The translations under genes were made by a program, and so were the position numbers. DNA of 5,110 nucleotides from Planctomycetales bacterium (lineage in GTDB: Bacteria; Planctomycetota; Planctomycetia; Isosphaerales; Isosphaeraceae), in the NCBI GenBank assembly GCA_027435495.1, contig DAHZZC010000150.1, positions 1 to 5,110 on the forward strand, in the 5' to 3' direction. The notes under the pieces are model-generated. The model ran no database searches and was not told where the DNA came from. It saw only the letters and a program-made list of their open reading frames with translations. This document shows positions 1 through 5,110 of this stretch, piece by piece (within the stretch, counting starts at the first letter, position 1; each line of letters begins with the position of its first letter).

Positions 1-1690
1 GGCGTCCGATGTCGGTGAACTCGGCACCCGACATCCAGTTCGCATGCGAGCCGACGAGTTGGCCGTTCAGGTAGGCCGTGAATTGATCGTCGACGGAGAG
101 TCGAAGGACGGCCCGGTCGATCGGTTTCCCGTTGGGCAAAGCAAACGTTTTTCGGAAGAATCGGGGTGCGACGGGTGCGTCTCGGGTCGGATCGCCCTCG
201 GGATACCAGATCCAGTCGCCCCAGGCGACGCCTTGCGAGCCGTCCCGAGCCCAGGTCGCCCACTCGGAGTGCGGCTCCAATTGGTGCCAGGGGTATTCCA
301 TTAACAGGGCCTTACCCAACCCGAGTTGTCGGGAGCCGGGCAGCTTCATCGCCGTCTCCCAGGGGATTGTCCCGTAGTTTCCCCCGTGTGGGGATTTGCC
401 GTAGGGCCGATCCTTGCGGTTGAGCTGCCAGATGCCGTTGGCCCCATATGTGTGTCCCGAGGCGCCCGAGAGGATGTTCGTCCAGAACATCAGGCGCGGG
501 ATTTCGGCTGGAATTTTGCCAAGAAGCGCCTCGTAGCAGACCTCGCCGTTGAGGACTGGCATGGGGGGTTGGGCCTGATATGAGGCGTGGAGGGCGCGGA
601 TGGTCGGGGCCAGGACCTCGCTCTCGCCGTGGCCTGTTTGAAGCATATCGAAATCGAGGAGCGTCTGGTCCTTGTAGAGGAGCCGGCCGCTCAGGGGTGG
701 GAGGCCGGTCGGATGGACGGTCACCAGTCGGTTGAAGGCATTCACCGATCGAAGATATCGGATCACGATTTCCCAGTCGGCCGTTTGCTTCTCGCCGCCG
801 TAGGGGAAGCCCTTGTTGAGGTAGTACGGCAGGTTCACCTCGCCAGCCGCGCACCAGACGACCGGCATCGCGCCGTATCGAGCGGCGAGGTAGCGCCAGT
901 GTTTCTTCATGCGATCGAGGCCGAGCCAGGGCAGATGGTAACCCCAGGCGCCCACGATGCAGGGGACGATCCCCTGGTCGGCGAGGTAGGAGAGTCGCTC
1001 GTCGGCCCGGTCGAAATACTCGGGCCGGATACGGGCGTAATCGTTCTCCCAGGGAAATCCGGCCTCGTTGCGGCCACGATCGTCGAAGGCGGGCATATCG
1101 GGGTAGAGCCCGGCGACGATCTGAATCACGTTGAAGCCCTTTTCCTTGCGATCGGCGGTGAGGGCGTGGAAGTCGTCCGGCCACGCCAGGCGATCGCAGA
1201 GGCCCATCCACCAGGTATCGCCCAGCCAGAAGAATGGAGTCCCGTCGTGATGCTCGAGGTGGCGGTGGTCGGCGGCCACGCGGAGGGGGCCGTGCCGGTA
1301 GAGCGGGTTCTCTCCCCGGTACGGCCGGACCTCGATCGTCCCCGAGACGCCGTGCAGGCCCGCGTCCGACGGGTCGGAGCAGACGCTCCGGTATCGGAAG
1401 GTGCCGGGCTCGGGCGAGGCGAAGCGGACGCGCCAGGCCCGACCGCCTGCCCAGAAGGCCGGGACGCGCTGATTGCTCCCGTCGGGGCCCGTGAAGACGA
1501 GATCGAGCTCGACCTGGTTGAACGGGTCGTCACGGTCCGCCCGCGAGGTGAACGTCACCTCGGCGACCCGGTTCGCCTCCACGGCGATCGGCCCCGCGCC
1601 CCGGGTCGTTGGGGGGATCGCTCCCAGGGCGAGCAGGAACAGAGCGGCCGTTGCGAGACGGTTGGACGTCGGTCGGGAGAGTGGCTTCAT
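1..1690 (-). CDS. Secreted apiosidase-like (DUF5060 + DUF4038) glycoside hydrolase, C-terminus cut by window edge
   Basis: The frame from ATG at 1690-1688 stays open to the left edge (563 residues, no stop), so the 3' end is missing. Residues 1-33 look like a Sec signal peptide: basic start (K2, R6, R11), hydrophobic core about 13-25, small residues GAG at 31-33 near the likely cleavage site. Residues about 36-123 resemble the DUF5060 beta-sandwich. Residues about 133-450 resemble the DUF4038/apiosidase-like TIM barrel, with PFFWLGDTWW (152-161), GFNVIQ (185-190), VVWCAAGEVN (277-286), PVLNGEVCYE (378-387) and SGASGHTYGANGIW (408-421). E284 and E383 are the likely catalytic pair by motif position. 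From about 508 a jelly-roll-like domain begins (VDDQFTAYLNGQ, 533-544) and runs off the window. Members cleave glycosidic bonds outside the cytoplasm or in the periplasm; the known activity in the related family GH140 is apiosidase, but the substrate here is unknown. The start overlaps the upstream stop as ATGA and has a GAGG site 7 bases upstream. Family call is confident; substrate is not. Confidence 0.88.
   Translation of the reverse strand, partial: MKPLSRPTSNRLATAALFLLALGAIPPTTRGAGPIAVEANRVAEVTFTSRADRDDPFNQVELDLVFTGPDGSNQRVPAFWAGGRAWRVRFASPEPGTFRYRSVCSDPSDAGLHGVSGTIEVRPYRGENPLYRHGPLRVAADHRHLEHHDGTPFFWLGDTWWMGLCDRLAWPDDFHALTADRKEKGFNVIQIVAGLYPDMPAFDDRGRNEAGFPWENDYARIRPEYFDRADERLSYLADQGIVPCIVGAWGYHLPWLGLDRMKKHWRYLAARYGAMPVVWCAAGEVNLPYYLNKGFPYGGEKQTADWEIVIRYLRSVNAFNRLVTVHPTGLPPLSGRLLYKDQTLLDFDMLQTGHGESEVLAPTIRALHASYQAQPPMPVLNGEVCYEALLGKIPAEIPRLMFWTNILSGASGHTYGANGIWQLNRKDRPYGKSPHGGNYGTIPWETAMKLPGSRQLGLGKALLMEYPWHQLEPHSEWATWARDGSQGVAWGDWIWYPEGDPTRDAPVAPRFFRKTFALPNGKPIDRAVLRLSVDDQFTAYLNGQLVGSHANWMSGAEFTDIGR
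1687..1690 (-). other. ATGA stop/start overlap, isomerase to secreted hydrolase
   Basis: The minus strand reads ATGA: the hydrolase ATG overlaps the isomerase stop TGA. This ties the exported enzyme to the cytoplasmic genes in one transcript. Confidence 0.85.
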
Positions 1691-2553
1691 CGGCTTGCCT
1701 CGTCGCCAGGGGTGGGATCGGCCAGGGAGCGCAGGTAATCGCGGAACAGGATCGTTTCGGAGAGGTTGTCGCACTCGTTACAGCGTCCCCATTCGGTCCA
1801 GACGTACTCGACGCCGACCCAGCCGGGATAGCCGACCTCGCGCATCCGATCGACGACGCGACGGTAGTCGATGGTGTTGTCACGGAACGATGCCTGGAGC
1901 CGGCCTGTCCGGGCCCCGCGCACGTGGAAGTGCCCGGCGTGCGCCAGGAGCGGCTCGATCTCGGGATCGGGGCGGCCGTCCCGGGTGAAGTGGGTGTAGT
2001 CGAGGGTGAGCGTCAGGCCGGGGACGCGGGAGACCAGCCGATCGGCCGAGGCCGGATCGGGGGCGATCGAGCCGACGTGCGCCTCGGTCCCCAGGATGAT
2101 CCCGGCGCGGCCGGCCTGGTCGGTCCGCCAGCCGAGCTCCTCGACACAACGGCCGAACGAAGCGTCGTATCCTTCCTGCTCGAAGTGGACGCCTGGCAGG
2201 ATGGTGACGTGTCGGCAGCCGGCGCCCGAGGCGTATTCCAGCGTCCTTTGGAAGGCGTCGCGGGCCTCCCGGCGTCGGGATTCCTCGGGGTGATTGATGG
2301 CCCGGGGGAGGAAGTCCGGGGCCAGTTGAAGGAAGACGTCGGCGACCTCCAGCCCGAGATCGTTCGTCTTGCGGCGGAGCTCGGTCGCGGACCGCGAGAG
2401 GTCTTCAAACTCGCGGGAGGGCCAGAGGTGCGAGCGGCCCTCGAAGAGGCCGATGTCCACCCCCTCGAATCCCAGCATCGCAATCAATCGGAGCGAGTGC
2501 TCATGGGGGAGTAGCGGGAAGGTGAAGTCGGCGCAGGCCAGTCGGAGTCTCAT
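1687..2553 (-). CDS. Sugar phosphate isomerase/epimerase-like TIM-barrel protein (xylose isomerase-like, AP endonuclease 2 fold)
   Basis: This 288-residue protein has the length and layout of the PF01261 family, cytoplasmic TIM barrels that use a divalent metal to isomerise or epimerise sugars and sugar acids; some relatives are decarboxylases or dehydratases. The N-terminal strand and first helix are typical (LACADFTFPL, then LGFEGVDIGLFEG at 27-39). Expected metal and catalytic residues are present: E157 (GTEAH), D185 and H188 (LDYTHF), H208 and H210 (HAGHFHVRG), and E249 (VGVEYVW). There is no signal peptide. A CNEC pair sits at 258-261. The frame extends upstream to a GTG at 2592, but the ATG at 2553 is preferred: it forms an ATGA overlap with the SDR stop, and the protein then begins directly with the first barrel strand. 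Neither start has a clear Shine-Dalgarno site, which suggests translation by coupling. The downstream junction is also ATGA. The family is clear; the substrate is unknown. Confidence 0.9.
   Translation of the reverse strand: MRLRLACADFTFPLLPHEHSLRLIAMLGFEGVDIGLFEGRSHLWPSREFEDLSRSATELRRKTNDLGLEVADVFLQLAPDFLPRAINHPEESRRREARDAFQRTLEYASGAGCRHVTILPGVHFEQEGYDASFGRCVEELGWRTDQAGRAGIILGTEAHVGSIAPDPASADRLVSRVPGLTLTLDYTHFTRDGRPDPEIEPLLAHAGHFHVRGARTGRLQASFRDNTIDYRRVVDRMREVGYPGWVGVEYVWTEWGRCNECDNLSETILFRDYLRSLADPTPGDEASR
1698..1701 (-). promoter_or_regulatory. Shine-Dalgarno site for the secreted hydrolase
   Basis: The minus strand reads GAGG, 7 bases before the ATG at 1690, inside the isomerase coding end. 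It is short but well spaced, and supports the start that also gives a signal peptide. Confidence 0.55.
2550..2553 (-). other. ATGA stop/start overlap, SDR to isomerase
   Basis: The minus strand reads ATGA: the isomerase ATG shares bases with the SDR stop TGA. No clear Shine-Dalgarno site precedes it, which points to translational coupling and decides the choice of start over the GTG at 2592. Confidence 0.8.
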
Positions 2554-3362
2554 GGGAGGTCGCTCGGCAGGGTGACTCGCGGGGCTTGCCACTCGGCGGC
2601 TGCGAGGTAGCCGCCGTCGACGGTCAGCGAGGTCCCGGTGACCCCCGCCGAATCCTCGCAGGAGAGGTAGAGCACGGAACGGGCGATGTCGTCCGGTGTG
2701 AGGGCCCGGCCGATCGGTACGCGGTGGAGCCGGTTTGAGAGGGTCGCGGCGGGGTCTGGGGCATCATTCAGGTGATGACGCAGCATCGGCGTATCGGTGA
2801 TTCCGGGGCAGACGCAGTTGCACCGAAGGCCGATCGCGGCGTAGTCCAGCGCGATCGACCGGCTCAGCCCGAGCACGGCGAACTTGGAGGCTGTGTAGGC
2901 CGGCGTGGACGCCTGGCCGACGAAACTGCTGATTGAGCCAATGTTGACCATGTAGCTACGCCCGTTACGTCGGAGGTGGGCGAGGGCGTGCTTGATCGAG
3001 AAGAAGATGGAGCGGACGTTGACCGCCATCAGCCGGTCCCAGTCCTCGGCGTCGTATTCGTGCAGGAGCCGGCCGTGAACGACTCCGGCGCAGTTCACAA
3101 CGATCTGGAGCCCGCCAAACCGGCGGACCGTGGTCTCGATTGCGGCGAGGACGGAGTCCTCGCGGGTGACGTCGCAGGGAAGGAAGAGGGCCTCGCCGCC
3201 AGCCGATTGGATCGCACGCTCGGTCTCGCTGCCGCGCCCGACCTGGAGGTCGGCGAGACCCAAACGAGCACCCTCGGCGGCGAAGAGCCGGGCGGTCGCC
3301 TCGCCGATCCCGGAGGCTGCCCCGCTGATCCAGGCCGTCTGACCCTCCAACCGGCGGCTCAT
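2550..3362 (-). CDS. Short-chain dehydrogenase/reductase (SDR), NAD(H)-type
   Basis: At 270 residues this is a full classical SDR: a soluble Rossmann-fold enzyme that oxidises an alcohol or reduces a ketone, often of a sugar, sugar acid or acyl substrate. The nucleotide-binding motif is SGAASGIG at 13-20, with Ser in place of the usual first Thr. D38 at the end of the second strand (GLAD) favours NAD over NADP. The structural motif NCAG lies at 90-93 and the active-site Asn is N115 (AVNVRS). The catalytic Ser-Tyr-Lys are S143, Y156 and K160, with the usual 13- and 4-residue spacing. The PG motif follows (CPGITDTPM, 185-193), and the C-terminal GTSLTVDGGY (243-252) is typical of the family. 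Three cysteines alternate at 181, 183 and 185. The ATG has a GAGGA site 8 bases upstream. The gene lies 33 bases after the hydroxyacid dehydrogenase and overlaps the isomerase start by 4 bases. Substrate is not readable from sequence. Confidence 0.93.
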   Translation of the reverse strand: MSRRLEGQTAWISGAASGIGEATARLFAAEGARLGLADLQVGRGSETERAIQSAGGEALFLPCDVTREDSVLAAIETTVRRFGGLQIVVNCAGVVHGRLLHEYDAEDWDRLMAVNVRSIFFSIKHALAHLRRNGRSYMVNIGSISSFVGQASTPAYTASKFAVLGLSRSIALDYAAIGLRCNCVCPGITDTPMLRHHLNDAPDPAATLSNRLHRVPIGRALTPDDIARSVLYLSCEDSAGVTGTSLTVDGGYLAAAEWQAPRVTLPSDLP

Positions 3363-3370
3363 GATGATTC

Positions 3371-3375
3371 TCCTC
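3371..3375 (-). promoter_or_regulatory. Shine-Dalgarno site for the SDR
   Basis: The minus strand reads GAGGA, 8 bases before the ATG at 3362, within the only gap between genes in the window (3363-3395, 33 bases). No hairpin or promoter-like element was seen in that gap, so transcription probably continues through it. Confidence 0.7.
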
Positions 3376-3395
3376 AGTGCCTTGCACCGGCGGAA

Positions 3396-4445
3396 TTACG
3401 GATGACCATCGAGTGCGAGCCGGGCCCATTTCGCCTGAAATTCGGGCCGGCCGAATACCTCGGGATTGACGACCCCGTGCGGCTGACGGCCCTGCGCAAG
3501 GTCGAGCATGCCCCGGCAGACCGTCCGGCCGATCTCGCGAAAGAGCTCGTCTGTCCAGGCGATGCTGTGCGGAGCCAGCAGGACGTTCTCAAACTCGCCG
3601 AGCGGGTGGGGCCGGGTCACTGGCTCCTCGGCGAAGCAGTCGACGGCCGCTCCGGCGATCTGGCGCCCGCGAAGGACCTCGGCCAGCGCAGCCTCGTCCA
3701 CGATTCCGCCGCGAGCGGTGTTGAGCAGGTAGGCGCTCGGCTTCATTCGCCCCAACTCGCGCGCACCGATCAGGCCGCGTGTTTGATCGGTCAGGGGGCA
3801 ATGGACCGAGACGAAGTCGGCCGAGGCCATCAATTCGTCCAGTGGGACCAGTCGGACGCCCAGCCCGCGAGCCACGTCCGGGTCGGCATAGGGGTCGAAG
3901 GCGAGGGGGGGATTCATGTCGAAGCCGGCGAGCAGCCGGACGAGGGCCCGGCCGATTCCGCCGAGGCCAATGATCCCGAGCGTCCGGCCGCGCAGCTCGC
4001 AGCCCATGTAGTTCGATCGTTCCTGCCAGCGGCCCTTGCGGACGAGGGCATCCTTGGTGCGAATGTGATGGGTCAGGGCGAGCATCCAGGCCAGGGTCGC
4101 CTCGGCGACCGAGCGGTCCACGGCCCCCGCGGCGATGGAGAGCACCACATTCGCGGCCGTGCAGGCAGCCACGTCGACGTGGTCGTACCCAACACCGAAC
4201 CGTCCAATGGCGAGGAGGTCTTCGGAGGAAGAGACGCTGCGGGCGGTCACGCGGGGCGTCAGGACAATCACGCCCTGGAGCCCGGCCAACTGGTCGGGTC
4301 CAAGTTCCGGCCGGTGTTCCTCCAGGTGGGTCACCGAGAGGCCAGGAACGCCCTCCAGAACTTCCTGTCCGACGTCTCGATAGACCGGCTGACCGTCCGG
4401 ACCGCGGAAATCACCGGTCCATCCCACTGAGAACTTCACCGCCAT
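3396..4445 (-). CDS. D-isomer-specific 2-hydroxyacid dehydrogenase (phosphoglycerate dehydrogenase-like)
   Basis: This 349-residue protein has the full two-domain structure of NAD-dependent D-2-hydroxyacid dehydrogenases, which interconvert 2-oxoacids and D-2-hydroxyacids in the cytoplasm. The split substrate domain is at about 1-120 and 310-349. The GRFGVGYDHVD motif (81-91) precedes the cofactor domain. GLGGIG (160-165) is the dinucleotide loop, and D184 at the end of the next strand (AFDPY) predicts NAD preference. The catalytic triad is R245 (NTARGG), E274 (AEEPV) and H293 (APHSIAWT), with the family spacing of 29 and 19. The C-terminal VVNPEVF (325-331) is typical. There is no ACT regulatory domain, so a serine-biosynthesis PGDH with allosteric control is unlikely; a glyoxylate/hydroxypyruvate reductase-like or sugar-acid role fits the neighbours better, though this is inference. 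The ATG overlaps the cupin gene end by 10 bases and has a strong Shine-Dalgarno site inside that gene. It ends in TAA. Confidence 0.93.
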   Translation of the reverse strand: MAVKFSVGWTGDFRGPDGQPVYRDVGQEVLEGVPGLSVTHLEEHRPELGPDQLAGLQGVIVLTPRVTARSVSSSEDLLAIGRFGVGYDHVDVAACTAANVVLSIAAGAVDRSVAEATLAWMLALTHHIRTKDALVRKGRWQERSNYMGCELRGRTLGIIGLGGIGRALVRLLAGFDMNPPLAFDPYADPDVARGLGVRLVPLDELMASADFVSVHCPLTDQTRGLIGARELGRMKPSAYLLNTARGGIVDEAALAEVLRGRQIAGAAVDCFAEEPVTRPHPLGEFENVLLAPHSIAWTDELFREIGRTVCRGMLDLAQGRQPHGVVNPEVFGRPEFQAKWARLALDGHP

Positions 4446-5110
4446 GGGTCTCCCTCCACCGACGCGCAGCGCTCATCCACCAGAATCCGCTCCGGCCGTG
4501 GACCCGCGTAGACCCAGAGCATTTCCATTGGACCGTCGGATTCGTTGACAAAGTAATGGACCCGCCCGCGCGGTTGCAGCGCCGTGGCGCCGTCGCTCAT
4601 TTTATGGCGCCGGCCCTCGACGACGCACGTCGCCTCGCCGGAGAGGATGCAGATCGATTCATCGAAGTCGTGGAAGTGGGCCGGGAGCCGGCCGCCGGGA
4701 TGAAAGAGACCATAACCGCCGCTCATTTCGAGGTTTTGCATCAGATCGACGTTGAAATAATCGATGAATTCGGTCCTGGGACCGGCCTCGAATCTCGGGG
4801 CAGTGGCATGCCGGTTGATCCGCTCGGCACCCACGGTCCCGGTCGACGTCTCGGGAATGGAGGTCCGCGAGACGGGCCGATCGACGAGGGTCCGGAGGGG
4901 CGTCTGGCTGGCCATCGCGATGTGAAAGACGGCCGGTTCACTCGTCGAGGGGTTGTGAACGTGATGGGCCAGGCCCGCGGGAAGGACCATGTTGTCCAGC
5001 GTTTTCAGCTCGTAGGATCGCCCATCCGCCTCGACCAATGCCTGGCCTCGGAGCAGCGTGATCGACTCGCCGAACGGGTGGGTGTGGTAGGGTAGTTCCG
5101 CGCCCGGGGC
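4436..5110 (-). CDS. Bicupin (two-domain cupin) metalloprotein, N-terminus beyond window edge
   Basis: The frame is open to the right edge: 224 residues are visible and the true start is outside the window. A TTG at 5038 could be read as a start but would delete the metal-binding motif of the first cupin, so it is rejected. Visible-residue numbering is used. Domain 1 (1 to about 65) has G3, H9, H11, E15 and G22 of cupin motif 1, and P44, G46, H49 and N53 of motif 2; the leading Gly of motif 2 is absent (LDNMVLPAG). Domain 2 (about 125-205) has G139, H145, H147, E151 and G158, then G174, P180, G182, H185 and N189, a complete pair of motifs. Both domains can therefore bind a metal through His-His-Glu-His. 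Bicupins include dioxygenases, isomerases, decarboxylases and non-enzymatic sugar binders; none is singled out here. Beside sugar-handling genes, an enzyme or sensor for a sugar acid is plausible but unproven. The stop overlaps the dehydrogenase start. Confidence 0.87.
   Translation of the reverse strand, partial: APGAELPYHTHPFGESITLLRGQALVEADGRSYELKTLDNMVLPAGLAHHVHNPSTSEPAVFHIAMASQTPLRTLVDRPVSRTSIPETSTGTVGAERINRHATAPRFEAGPRTEFIDYFNVDLMQNLEMSGGYGLFHPGGRLPAHFHDFDESICILSGEATCVVEGRRHKMSDGATALQPRGRVHYFVNESDGPMEMLWVYAGPRPERILVDERCASVEGDPWR
4452..4458 (-). promoter_or_regulatory. Shine-Dalgarno site for the hydroxyacid dehydrogenase
   Basis: The minus strand reads TGGAGGG here, 6 bases before the ATG at 4445. 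It lies inside the last codons of the cupin gene, supports this start, and allows both re-initiation and independent ribosome loading. Confidence 0.7.

Noticed and set aside
312..1211. A 299-codon minus-strand frame starting at GTG
   Set aside because: It is out of frame with the hydrolase gene that covers the same stretch, is very Arg- and Pro-rich, and contains no recognisable motif; it is a shadow frame.
587..1738. A 383-codon open frame on the plus strand
   Set aside because: It lies antisense to the DUF5060/DUF4038 hydrolase, whose frame is open for 563 codons with a signal peptide and coherent domains. No domain was recognised in the plus-strand product.
1609..2514. A 301-codon plus-strand frame opposite the isomerase
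   Set aside because: The minus-strand isomerase explains the region fully, with its metal-ligand residues in order; the plus frame has no family-like pattern.
2554..2592. GTG at 2592 as start of the isomerase, adding 13 residues
   Set aside because: It would overlap the SDR by 43 bases, has no Shine-Dalgarno site, and adds a stretch (ASPASHPAERPP) not expected before the first barrel strand; the ATG at 2553 forms a standard ATGA coupling.
3363..3395. Possible terminator or promoter in the gap between dehydrogenase and SDR
   Set aside because: Only 33 bases are available. I see no inverted repeat with a T-run and no promoter-like pair of elements, just a Shine-Dalgarno site.
2976..4430. A 484-codon open frame on the plus strand, antisense to the hydroxyacid dehydrogenase and part of the SDR
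   Set aside because: The opposite strand encodes two proteins with complete family motifs and catalytic residues. The plus-strand translation shows no recognisable domain and is rich in Gly, Ala, Asp, Glu and Arg, as expected for antisense frames in GC-rich coding DNA.
4436..5038. A complete 200-residue cupin starting at TTG 5038
   Set aside because: The frame continues upstream to the window edge and there encodes the HxH and Glu of the first cupin motif, so a start at 5038 would remove the active site.

Overview
The window is GC-rich bacterial DNA. It is packed with five genes, all read from the minus strand, so transcription runs from high to low coordinates. No RNA gene, mobile element, CRISPR array, promoter or terminator could be supported. 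The gene content suggests a soil or freshwater planctomycete, possibly of the Isosphaerales. The pointers are a secreted DUF5060/DUF4038 glycosidase, a TIM-barrel sugar isomerase/epimerase, an SDR, a D-2-hydroxyacid dehydrogenase and a two-domain cupin in one run. This assignment is inference from gene content and base composition only.

Layout in transcription order. (1) 5110-4436: a bicupin whose N-terminus lies beyond the right edge. (2) 4445-3396: a D-2-hydroxyacid dehydrogenase that starts inside the last codons of the cupin gene (10-base overlap). (3) 3362-2550: a short-chain dehydrogenase/reductase, after a 33-base gap. (4) 2553-1687: a sugar phosphate isomerase/epimerase-like TIM barrel, joined to the SDR by a 4-base ATGA overlap. 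(5) 1690-1: a secreted apiosidase-like glycoside hydrolase, joined to the isomerase by a second ATGA overlap and cut by the left edge after 563 residues. The overlaps and short gap make one polycistronic, translationally coupled operon very likely. Its promoter must lie to the right of the window and its terminator to the left.

Read together, the genes look like a carbohydrate-use operon. An exported glycosidase would release a sugar from a plant-type or other complex glycan. Cytoplasmic NAD-dependent oxidoreductases, a divalent-metal isomerase/epimerase-type enzyme and a metal cupin would then process the sugar or its acid. The substrate cannot be read from the sequence. An apiose or related branched-sugar route is one specific hypothesis, raised because of the apiosidase-like domain. 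All catalytic motifs that can be checked are intact, and no frameshift or pseudogene was seen.
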